Assembly (NCBI GenBank): GCA_016801845.1
Contig: CM028931.1
Span: forward strand, 14,207,555-14,271,554
Source: Polydactylus sextarius
Lineage: Eukaryota > Chordata > Actinopteri > Polynemidae
DNA length: 64,000 nt
Reading direction: 5' to 3'
Shown: positions 1-10,869 of the stretch, in pieces
Position numbering within the stretch: position 1 is the first letter of the stretch
Layout of the letters: each line of letters opens with the position of its first letter
Position numbers and translations under genes: made by a program
Notes under the pieces: generated by a model
What the model was told of the DNA's origin: nothing
Databases searched by the model: none
What the model saw: only the letters and a program-made list of their open reading frames with translations

Positions 1-3000
1 TTCTCTCGTTTCTTTAATTCAGCAGAATTAGATGTAGAGGCTTCTGTAATGGCCCCCCGGAGGCATGAAATTATGAGAGTCAGAGAGAGCAAGGTAATTA
101 CCATCAAGACTTTGGGTCTGAACCAAAAGCACATTACCCACTTCAAACGCTGCGAGAGAAACGCAAACACGGGGAGCGAGATAGCTTCACGGCGGCTTAG
201 CTGAACCCTCTGACCACCCAATTCCACCGCGGCCATGTTTATGGAAAAGCATTGTTTGAGAGATTGTTTCATTTTGGCGTGCGTATGTGCGCGCCAGGGA
301 GTTCGAGGATGCATTTATGGTCCGTGGATTTATAGTTTTAATTCACTGTAATTCATTTATTTAATCCTCCCGTGAAAATGTTCTCAGGAGGTTACAGCAG
401 AAATAGTTAGTGGTGGTGGTGTTTTTTTTTTTTTTTTTTTGTCGCAGCCCCCGTTCTGCTCATTAATAGTCTGTAAAAGCACAAGGAAACTTGGGGGCAG
501 CAAAGATAAGTTCGACCGCGGTTGTGTATTTTAGGGAAGACCGGGGAGGATTGTAACACTTAACTTGCAGGGTTTTTGTCGTAGGACGCGCAAATTTAGA
601 CACAAAGTTTCCTCGTTTGTCTGCTACAAACAGCAGCAACTTCAACTTCTCCTGCTGCATCACAGAATTCATTATCTGATGTCAAAGACAAGGAGTGTCA
701 TTGTTACACAACCTCGGTTCAACTGGAACAGTAAGACCGAACCACAAAATATGCATCTATATAAGTTTATGTCACACTGAAGCGTCTTCCTGTGGTTTAA
801 TAACAACGTGTGTGTTGTGATGACGACATACGAGATATATGTGGGTCTTCCGGTAACTTACGCATCTGATCCGATGGTTGGAGAAGGTCGGATCATTTAC
901 TGATGTGTCAAAAATACTTTAAAGTTATTTGCGCACAACGAACCTGAGGAGGAAGAGGAACTAAACTGTGTTACTGTACATACTGTCTCCATTTATACAC
1001 AAACGTCACAACCAATCATATTCTACTATCTTAAAATAAAGTTTTATACTTTATACAGGCACCGTTCGTGTCCGTCAATCGACTTGTAGGACGTGACTGG
1101 AAACCACCGCTAGGTCCTACCTGTAAAAAAAAGTCTTTTTAATAAACGTTGTGTTCCCTCAACGCTTTGTTTTAAACGTCAGGACCCTTGTTATACCAGC
1201 GAGGAAGTGTGGAGCTACTTTGAGCTGTTTTAATGGTTTAAAACAGCGACGTCTTCAAGCTAACTTGGTGCCACAATCACTAGCATGGTGAAAACGATGA
1301 AAATAACAATGTTCGTAATGCAACAAGCTAGCGTAGTTTAGCTCCTCAGCAAACAAAACAACTCGTTATCATGTTAATTTTACAGCAGAGTTTCCCCTTT
1401 AACTGACTAATAAGACATTGATTTTTTATAAAACTATGAGCTGCCACATATTGATAATACATTGACTCCAGGGATATGCTTTCAAATTAATACACTACAT
1501 TACAACCACTGTTTAGCAATAATCGCTTTAATAGCTTCAATCTGACACAGTCTTGGTCCAAATCACATGGCTCTAATCTTATCCCTTATTGGCCAAAGTG
1601 ATCAACAGTGAACTCGGAGGCAGCTTAGCGACGCCTCTTTTTGTTTGCGAACCAACAGTTTTGGTCTTGTTCAAATCACGAGCAGATTCGATTTCCCCTC
1701 CCTTTGTTTGGAGAATAATTCCTGCCTGAGAAAAATAAAAGACCCGCTGTACAAAAGCTAATAATGTGCTCCATCTTTCGGAGTGACTGCTTAACGCTTC
1801 GCGTGTTTTATGTTTTATTAGTTTTTCTTAAACTATCTCGGTGCCTCATTTGCACAATTCGGAGTCAGCATCGATTCAGCGTTGCAACCTTTATGCTCTG
1901 GCCGATCGATAGTTCTCGGGGAAAAAAAAAAAAAAAAGCACTAACTAGACGCGGTATATATGGAGATCATCACGGCGAGCTCCCCGCCGCGACCGGCTCA
2001 GACTAAAAAAAAAAAAAAAAAAAAAAATCCATAAACAATACAAACCTGCCGACGAATGATTATGTGAAGACTGCTCAATCCTGACCCCAGAGGTAACCAT
2101 TAAAAATGAAATAGTGCTTTTGTACTCTTAGTAAAACTGCTCTCACAAGGGAGCAGGAACGGTTGTTGTAAATAAAATGGCGGTGGGAGCCTGGAGACTA
2201 CACGCCGCGGTTATTAGTTTGTTCCCCAGACCGCCAGCGAACTAGAAACACTTCCCTCTCCCTCGCCAATAACTGCAGGTCTCCGCGTGTGCACCGAGAA
2301 GCTCATTATTGCACTGAGCTGCCTCCAGATTTCAATACATATAAATATGAGGCCGGGAAGTGAAAAGAAGTGAAGATATCCGGCCGGTTGAAGGTAAAAA
2401 TCTGCATTAGAAGCATTAAACAGTCTCTAAAATTTATAAGTAGTGTGTAAAAGTTGCATAAATTCCTACTGTGTTGTTAATTATGAATAATGAAGTGGTC
2501 ATACCAGCGAGCAGCTCCTTATATCACATCCAGTGCTATTTTTTTTTTGTAGGGTTCAGATTTTATTGCAGCTGGTTACAGTCTTTCCTCCGTCTCATCG
2601 TCTCTCTGAGGTCGGGAGCTGTTCTGCCTCGGAGATTTAATTTTCACCGGCGTGAAATTAGACCTCTGTCCACCCCGATGGGAGCGGCGGTCGGCATAAA
2701 CAACGGTAAACAGCCGGCGACGCCGTGCGTTGGGTCTTAAAGGGCCAAACGATGTGCGACCCCAGTAAACTCCGGGGTCGTTCACTGGGATATTGATCTG
2801 TTTCTAATATACTTTATTTCAGCCCGGCGGATGGAAACTTCTCTTTTATGAACGAGCTACTTCATAAAAACTTAAAGGGAGACATAATCGCAACAGTGCA
2901 CCGATCGGAATAAACGGCTGCGTTTTTACTGACTGCTGAAGCAACAATATTTGAACCATGAATATAAATTAGCACAATTTGTTTGACTCCTAAACAAGAA

Positions 3001-3690
3001 ACAGCACTATTCACTATAGGATTAGTTTTACATAAGCAGGTGGAATAATGTCACTTTACCACAGGGAATCTGGGACATTAATGTCCAAGTAGCACAGGAT
3101 AAGAAACCTTGATTGATATTATTGGCATGTTATCAACAGCATAGCAAGGTGTTGGTGACGAGCAACACGAGAACATAACACTTCCACCTATAGATGTTGT
3201 CGGCGAGGAGGCAGAAAAATAAAAAAGCTACTGAGAGGAAAAAAAAAAAAAAAAAACAGAAATGTACTGGAGTATATTGCTATCTATGAAAAAAAAGAAA
3301 GAAAGAAAGAAAAGAAAAGAAATGACTCCGAGCTGTGGGGGGAGATCAAGAATGAAATGAAATGAAAATTAAAAGTTAGATTCAAGTGTGTGTAAAAATG
3401 TAAGAGAAGCTACAGGCTGTGCGGAGGCGGGTGATGTTGCAAAAAAAAAAAAAAAAAAGAATTTGTAATGTTTTCTTATTTATTACGTCTGGTGAGAGAA
3501 AGTTTAGACGAGCTGAAGATTTACAGATTCAGCACAATCGAGGAAACTGCCAAGAGCTCAACGAAAGACAAAGACAAAAGCGGTGCGAAGGAAGAGCCGG
3601 CTCTGATGACTTCATCTGCCGCGCTAAAAAAAAAAAAAAAAAAAAACAACATGTATCATGTATATTTTAATTGGACCTTTTGTTTCAGAG
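1..3690. other. Intergenic, no gene seen
   Basis: AT-rich non-coding sequence with A/T runs at 421-440, 1921-1937, 2005-2027 and 3240-3256 and an (AAAG)n tract at 3289-3322. The first 240 bases and 2160-2400 are GC-richer; the latter contains AAAATGGCGG at 2174-2183. ORFs here are short and pass through homopolymers. Confidence 0.6.
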
Positions 3691-4085
3691 GTAACTACAA
3701 AGGCTGGCGTTCATTTATCTGCAGCCTTGTTAGAGATCCTCCGCGGGCTCCTCTGATTTACGGCCGGGGCGTGGTGCCGCCGCACGGCGGCCCCTATTGC
3801 TCACCTACGCGCCCCTCAAATAATTTACATTACAAAACTTGGCATCCCGTAGCCCCTCGATATCAAGGCGATGGCGATTTATTCTCTCGCGGCGATTTCG
3901 TTCACCCCGCGGCCACTTTGGAGCTGTGCTGTGGTGAAACACAACTTAGGTGCAACTTTTAATAACCGAAGGCTCTGTAATGAGCTTTATAATGGTGGTT
4001 TATTTACACAACACGCGATACGTAGCGTTCGCTTCGACTCGGAAATCATTTGCGCTAAACGCTGTGATTAAATACTTTGATGCGA
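3690..4085. promoter_or_regulatory. GC/CpG-rich block, candidate enhancer
   Basis: CpG-rich island-like patch (GGCCGGGGCGTGGTGCCGCC near 3762) inside AT-rich sequence, with TAATTTACATTACAAAAC nearby. A 164-codon ORF overlaps it but crosses an A21 run and has no domain. Function inferred only from composition. Confidence 0.3.
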
Positions 4086-4316
4086 TTGGCCGGAGGGAGC
4101 GGGAGCTTTAATAAAAGGAATAATTTTCACTGATGGGAGCTTTGCTTATTAACATTATTAAATGTCTGGAAAGATCTGGATGTTTCATATGAGAGAAGTT
4201 TTGTTTTTTTTTTTTTTTTTTTTTAAACAGCAGGTTAACATTGTAGCTTCATTCTTATTTTCTTATTTCCATGCGAAATCCGTCACGGGTTTTTTCACAA
4301 TGATGTTTATCGAGTG

Positions 4317-4692
4317 CGAGACCACGTAGCGGACTAAGAAATTCAGTGAAACGCTAGCTACGGCTAACCTGGGAAAATATCCCGCCTGGTGAGTTTTATC
4401 CACCTGCTCCTCGTTCTCTCTTCAGCCGGGAAGAGAGAGGGAAAGAAATTCAGTGAAACGTTTTTGTTTGGTTTGTAGTCGAACCAGTTACGTGTTTTCA
4501 GAAGCAGATAAATCAACAATTACACCACAAACATAGTCTTGACTCACACTGATAGTTATCATTTAAATTAAGATACAGGATATGTGTGATTCAGGGTCAA
4601 AGAGGATCAGAAAATAATCTTTTATCTCCATTGACTTTCATTCATTTTTTTGATCCAAGGACACAAGTGGGTCAACTGGAAGCATATTTACC
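4317..4692 (-). mobile_element. Repeat family A, partial copy, inverted
   Basis: Reads as the reverse complement of part of the 17.5-18.3 kb element: GAGACCACGTAGCGGACTAA near 4317, GATACAGGATATGTGTGATT near 4571 and AGTGGGTCAACTGGAAGC at the far end. One arm is missing. Confidence 0.65.
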
Positions 4693-6466
4693 ATTAAGGT
4701 GTTAGCTAGCATATTACACTGCAGAGTGTGAGAAATTAAGGTTTCATTTTTCTGAAAATCCTCTGGTTTTAGGAGGTTGTACACATAATGTTACATAGAC
4801 AAACAAAGCAGGCGTTCTTAGGTCTAAATGGGTTAAAAAGCCACTTGATTGGTTTCAATCACATTCACAGCAGCGAGCGGAGAAACGTCCGAGAAAGATA
4901 ACTTATTTGTCCGGCGTGTTTGTGGAAAAACACGCGATGTCGGAAATGACGGGACCTCGACTCGTGTCCACCGGCGCTTTCCGGAAGATTATAAACCGAG
5001 ACAGACGGATTCTCTCGCTGATCCTTTGAAAAAACACTCACGGGGACGAGGGAACTGGCACAGTCGGACCGAGGGAGAGAGAGAGAGAGTTCAGACTCAG
5101 ACAGGTTTGTGCAAAAGTAATATGAAAAGTGTCAATCAATGGTGAAACCGCAGCTGAAGGAGATAGAAAGGTTACTTTCCCAGGTCCTCGGGTGCCTGCG
5201 GTGGTTGAGCGAAAAGCAAAGAAAAGAAAAAGTACAGTCGTATGTCTGGTCAGAATTAGTGAACACGGATACGAGCGGGATGAAGACAAAGCCTGCGTTT
5301 GTTTCTCTTAGCGCACGCTGCTTCCATATGGGATGTTCGTGATGCGTCGAAATTACGTCGAGGGGAAAAAAAAAAAGCGGGCTCGAGTTTCTCCGCCAGA
5401 AATCTCACATCAATAAACAGCCGCTGGTGCTGACCTGCTCAGCTTGGGAGGTCAGAGACGAGAGAGAGAGAGAGAGAGAGGTCCTTGATGTTTCATTTTT
5501 TGTTGTTGTCTCTCGCTCTTCGTGTAAAAAGCCGCGTGCATGCGCGTGGGAAAACACTGACAGCGGCGGCTTCCATTTTGGATAAAGTGACACTCAAAAT
5601 GGCTACACTTTAGAACAGTGTGTTTTATATTACCGGTGTTTGTCAGCTGTTTGGAAGGATTATTTTCTGTTTCGTCCCGTGGGCGTCGAGTGATTGACAG
5701 TAAACAGAGCGTGATGCATTGGCGTGCGGCGACATGAAAAAAGTTCAGGTATGATGAAACAGAGAGAGAACAGAAATAGAAAGCCCGATTATGGCTTTGT
5801 GTTTATTGTGAGGGATTATCTCTCTTTGTGGATCTTCTCCTCTTTTTCAACAACCCAGAAGCCGCCGCTGCTCTAATACAGATAAATCTGAAACGACACG
5901 CTTATTTATAAATGTTAAAATATTAAAAACAACAAGGTGAATCTGTTTTTTTCGTCCTCTTCTGTAGCAAACAACAACACTGCACGTGGAAGTGAGATCA
6001 CTTAAAGTTAAATCCGACAGAACATAACAGGTTGCGACACTGGTGTATCTTCCTGTTTGTGTTTTCCAACGCCTCCGGAGGCATTAAAATAATGATTTGT
6101 TTGTGGGTCGTACTGTAAAAGCTTCCTTCTATCTGAGGTTCACAACAGTTCACGGGGAGAATGTAAAGATACGACGGGAAAATGACGACAAATGACAGCC
6201 GTCAATGATCGAGACGGGGGGAAAGAAATGTGGCTACGTTGCGGCGGACGTGACCGAGTGCGATCCGCATACATTTTTATAAAAAACGTGGGTAATATGG
6301 AATAACTCCCTGATCAGATTAAGACAGGATTCAGACGTATCGCCAGAGAATCGGTAGTAATCTTTAAAAACTTAGAAGTACAAAGATATAATAAAGCGCG
6401 GAGAACAGGGTGGATGGAGCACATGGGTCAATAGAACAGCTGTGAAAAGTAAATGTAAGTCACAAA

Positions 6467-6546
6467 AGAGTAGAAGTACAGACACTAGAGTAGAAGTACA
6501 GACACTAGAGTAGAAGTACAGACACTAGAGTAGAAGTACAGATACT
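6467..6546 (+). repeat. Four-copy tandem repeat, 20-bp unit
   Basis: The unit GACACTAGAGTAGAAGTACA repeats exactly at 6481, 6501 and 6521, with a partial unit before and a diverged start after. There are no spacers. The unit resembles the inverse of the TCTGTACTTCTACTCTAG motif of family D, so it is probably an internal expansion of that repeat. Confidence 0.85.
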
Positions 6547-6950
6547 TGTCAGTGACTAGAATAATATTTTAGGTGTGAACGCACAAGCTCGAGCTCTGGT
6601 CCACCTAAAAACGTCCGTCTCAGACCACTTCAAGTGAACCAAATGCAGGAAGCGAAGGAACTGCATAGCAGGGCATTGTGGGTAAACGCAACTAAAACAA
6701 ACTTGTGTGCATATGTGTGTGTGTGTGTGTGTAGCGCGACAGCCGGGAGAAAATGCTCGCGGTCAGACGAGGAGAGGAGACGAGGTAAAAGCTCGGGTAG
6801 AAATATGGTCAGACGAAAATGTATCACGACTGCTGGTCAGAAGTCACAAGAACAATGAGGTTTTCAAACTAATTAGCAGGAAAATGGAGGCTCTGGGATT
6901 CATCTGTACAGCAGAGCAGTGACGCACATACGTGAGAAAACTCTGCCAAC

Positions 6951-6977
<27 letters not shown>
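6951..6977. repeat. (TA)n microsatellite
   Basis: Pure TA array of about 13 units in intergenic sequence, next to repeat family D. Confidence 0.95.
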
Positions 6978-6981
<4 letters not shown>

Positions 6982-7004
6982 CACATGACACCTTTGGTAT
7001 GATT

Positions 7005-7160
7005 TCTACCAGACTATAAGATGTTAAAACGACTGTACTTCAGTATGACAAGTGATCTATAATGAAATGTACTAAAGTAATGAAAGTAAAAGTACAAGAA
7101 CATGTTAATAAAAACATAAGAATATTATAAAGTTTATCCAGCACCTTTAAGATGGAGCCT
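7005..7160 (-). repeat. Repeat family D, inverted copy
   Basis: Contains AAAGTAAAAGTACAAGAACA, CATGTTAATAAAAACATAAG, ATAAAGTTTATCCAGCACCT and TTAAGATGGAGCC, the reverse complement of the 52.0 and 63.8 kb copies. Confidence 0.6.
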
Positions 7161-7329
7161 CCACCAGTAAAAGCATGTCATTAAGTTATAAAAGTACAGT
7201 AGACAGATACATGAATACTTTAATAATCCCAAAGGGAAATTAAGGCAGTAGTGCAGTATTATTGCTTTGTTACTATATAACAGACTCACACACTCATATG
7301 AGTAGGTACTAAACCTCCGGTATCCTGTG

Positions 7330-7560
7330 CAGTGAGTTTACTCCTCATTACCAGCGCCCTGTAATTTACCGTCTCATTAAAAACCCCGTCTGCCCTCCAG
7401 CCGACTCCCTCTCTGAGTCGTATCGGACGGCGAGCAGATAGATTGAGGCTCTCGCGTTCATATCCAGGCGTAAAATGTTGCCTGGCGTTTGCAGTTCAAA
7501 CGCAATGATGCTTCCTCCCCCCCTCCCGTTTTATTTCTAAATCAATATTTCCTTTCAGGA
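7330..7560. promoter_or_regulatory. Candidate conserved non-coding element
   Basis: Balanced composition without simple repeats: CTCCTCATTACCAGCGCCCT, TAATTTACCGTCTCATTAAA and AAATGTTGCCTGGCGTTTGC. It looks constrained compared with its flanks but this is a visual judgement only. Confidence 0.25.
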
Positions 7561-7569
7561 AGCGTTTTT

Positions 7570-10410
7570 TTTTTTTTTTGCTGATGAACCAGAGGCTCCG
7601 ATCGGCTGATTAAGACGCCGGACTGCGACGTCAAATGATGATAAATATATAAAGCAGATGTGCATCTGTTTAGGTGGAAGAGTTGTCACGATACTTGTTA
7701 TGATACATATATACACACACATCTGTATTGTTTAATAACACATTCATCACATTTGACTTCACAGCGTGTAACGCTGCCTCTGCTCCATAAACATTGGCAT
7801 GTGTCATATCCTCTGAAACGGCAGAATTTCAGCTCAAATCTCATATTAAACCGTTTCTGCAGCCACCAAATGCAGCTAAAGCTACAAACAATCAAAAGAG
7901 CGAGTAAACAAACTCCACGAAAAGACCGTGACTCCTCCGTCTCCACGCGGCGCTTTGTAAACAAACAAGCACTATTTTTCCCGACAGGTCGTCTTATATT
8001 TGGCTCGTACGTTGTTCAGTTTTAAGTGGCTAATGTTAACGTGCGCCGGCAGCCAGGTTAAGGTATGATTAAAAGTTTCATAGCTTCTACGCTAACGTTA
8101 GCCGCTACTTGTAGTGGCTGGTTGGGAACGTTTGCTGTGATTCCTGTGAAGCGAGATGGAGGAAAATATAGTCAGTTCAGGTTATTACAATAACAAACGA
8201 TGTGAATCTTTTTCTTCTGATGTCAGATGATCCACGTATCTAGACATCGCATTCTGGGTCCACACAGGGAACGATAACGTGAGGGATCAAACACACGGCG
8301 TACGCTCCAGCTGTGTCGGCACCGAAACGGATATTGATAAATATCTATTGATGAAATGAATATTGATGACCTGTCGCTGCTGTGTGATGCGAGGAGGAGG
8401 AAAATAAGAAAAGCAGAAGGATGCGAGTCCACGAAACAATTATTATTAATTATAATTACCCAGCACGCCCGTTGCAAGTTGTTGGCTTTTGAGAACGACA
8501 ACTGATTGACTTGATTTTCTATGAGTCATAATCAGCGCGACGGTATCCTAGCAACGAGGGATGCTCTATAAATAGATGTCGATCGGCTCTCCGTGTCTTT
8601 TATCGGTCACGAAATTGATTTTAACTTTGATCCCAATGATATTGTTTGCCGTTGTTGTTACGGTTACCGTTTCAATACTTTAATATAAATGAAAAAAAAA
8701 AGTAAAACGTGACCAGTCGTATCTGTACTTTGACTTTATTATACCTCGTCCACCTCTGCTGATTATTAGAGACAGTTTTTTTTTTGTTTTTTTAGGAAGT
8801 ATTTTTCCACAGCGTCGGGACGAGACGACCCCGAGTGTCTCCTGTTTGAAACATATGTTTGTTCCCGTGGCAACGGCAGCTCAAACACCGGCCCTTCTTG
8901 GTGGTCAGACGATGAGAGTTTTCATCACGCCAACACGGACACTCCCATGTTTACGTCAGGGAAACGTCACATAACACGTCTGCGGTAATGACGGGGGACG
9001 GCAGTGAGAGACACGGCGACGGGGGCTGTTATATTAAATGAAACATGAAAATACTTTTTTTTATGGTTTCCTGGCATGAGGCAGACAATGCCTGAGTAGT
9101 TGGACTGACCGCAATGGACGTTTGAATCAGTTACAGAAAGTGAACAAACACAAGGGAGCGTTTTTATACACGTTTCCATGGTTTAAAAAACAGATGCTTC
9201 CAATCATTCAGATTGTATTATTTAATTAATAAAGTACATGTGTGTGTGTGTGTTTGTGGAGGAGCAGCAGACGTCTGACTTGACCAAATGGATGGGAAGA
9301 AGTTGAAACAAACCAAAAAAAAAAAAAAAAGTAAGGATGAGGTGTCAAAACCCACAGGTCTGAGACATTCCCGAGGGCCAAACTGTGCGAGTGTGTGTCG
9401 TCGTGTTTACACACATGTCCTTACAAGTGTCTTTGTGACGGTTTGTGTGTGAGTTTACCCTGGTATTGTGGCATCCAGGGTTGTGTTTGTGTGTGTGTGT
9501 GTGTTTTTTTTTTCGTGAGGGTGGCGAGATAAAGAGAGGAAGAGCGCGACAACGCAGACGATCGCGTCCGTGTGGTTTTGATGGAGGCGGGCGTCGAAGC
9601 ACCCCGGGAGCTAATGGCGACGCAGCTGTGGCAATCCACCCAAACACCTCGGTATTATTCTCGGGATGGGAAGATGAAGGCGCGGGGGAACGACACCGCC
9701 ATCAAAAAGGAGATATTTCTGTCCTTAAAGGAAAAAAAAAAAAAACTTTATGTCAAGTCTGTGGAAGTTGGCGCCTCCGTCTGTGCGAAGCGGGGATCAT
9801 TATCGTCTACTTCTAACTCGTTTCAGGATGAAGTTAAGGAATTCGGAGCCAGGGTGTGATATTTAGTCAGGCTGTGTTAAACCAGCACAAAGTGATTCCC
9901 ATAACAGCTTCGTGAGGACGCCTTTGATTGAACAGTAGCTGTTTGGTATGTGTGGGGAAGAAATGAGAAATGGAAATAAAAAGATGCGTGTCACAAAAAG
10001 ACATCAGAGTCATGTGACCAATGTCACTCCGTGACCTTATATTTGTATTTACACATTGTTGTTATTAAATTTATATAGATGCATATTTTGTGGTTTTATT
10101 TTACTTTTGCAGTTTAACTGAGGTTGTGTAACAATGAAACTCCTTGTCTTTGACATCAAGGTTGTTGCCATGGCGCCGCGTGAGCGGAAGCCAGTTTGAC
10201 AGCAGCGTCTCATTTTTTTACTTTTTCTCTTTTTACCTTAACGTTTGAACATTTTGACTGGAGACGTTCTGTCTTTTTTTTTTAACCCGCCTCTTTTTTG
10301 TTTTTGACTATGAAAACTGACGCCCGGTGATCCGGATGTGACCCAACAAGAGAACCCAGATCCTGGTGGAGATAAGGTGGATGCAGAGTAGAAGAAAAGC
10401 GCCGGTACAG
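7570..10410. other. Intergenic, no gene seen
   Basis: Mixed non-coding sequence with GCTAACGTTAGC at 8091-8102, GT arrays near 9240 and 9490, and several A/T runs. ORFs of 88 to 123 codons cross the GT/A runs and show no domain. Confidence 0.55.
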
Positions 10411-10419
10411 ACGGTACAA

Positions 10420-10850
10420 ACCATCAAGATGGTCTGTAACTACGATCTCTCCCCGTAAGGTGAAGATGTGACGGCGCTGACCAGCTACAGAGCAGCATCA
10501 TGTGTCTCACTGAGACCTGTCAGAGGACAGGGAGGTAACGAGACCGACAAGACGAAGGACGTGGAGATTGTGATGTTTATTAAGGAGAGATGCAGTAACC
10601 TGGAGCACATTAAGCTGTTTGCCGTCAGCGTTTGGTCAAGTCATCGTGATAACCCTCTGTCGACAGACGCTACAGCTACTGTGAACTCTGTCATGTCCTG
10701 GCTGAAAACATTGCACCCACAAGACTTCCTCCTCATCTCTGGAGACTTTATTTCCTGTTAACTTCTTCATTTCCTGTTAATCTATTTTTGGTGATTTGTT
10801 TATGTTGTCAAACAGATACATTTCCCCTTGAGGGACAAATAAAAAGTTGA
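10420..10850 (+). pseudogene. LINE (L2/CR1-type) ghost: endonuclease fragment and 3' end
   Basis: A 97-codon open stretch at 10468-10761 includes KERCSNLEHIKLFAVSV and HPQDFLLISGDF, which resemble the apurinic endonuclease part of fish L2/CR1 LINEs (the C-S-N-x5-E-L-x3-S and FLLISGDFN motifs). The Asn after GDF is replaced and the frame stops soon after. The sequence then passes straight to an end like a LINE 3' terminus (TTTCCCCTTGAGGGACAAAT at about 10820). The reverse transcriptase is missing, so this is an internally deleted, dead copy. Confidence 0.6.
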
Positions 10851-10869
10851 AGTTGTTGCTATTTGTAGC

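Larger units (their letters stand above)
4700..7330. other. Intergenic, repeats, no gene seen
   Basis: Contains a (GA)n run at 5461-5480, a TGATTGACAG-type site near 5691 (GTGATTGACAGTAAACAG), a TG array at 6716-6732 and the family D pieces listed separately. Short ORFs here are not convincing. Confidence 0.55.

Noticed and set aside
3468..3962. 164-codon plus-strand ORF, the longest in the desert
   Set aside because: It crosses an A21 run giving poly-Lys, has no domain or signal and overlaps a second ORF in another frame. Probably chance in a GC-rich patch.
6467..6546. CRISPR-like direct repeats
   Set aside because: Units are contiguous without spacers, in vertebrate DNA. It is a tandem repeat.
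9345..9816. Overlapping ORFs of 72 to 123 codons on both strands
   Set aside because: Driven by a GT array and an A run; frames overlap each other and none has a domain.
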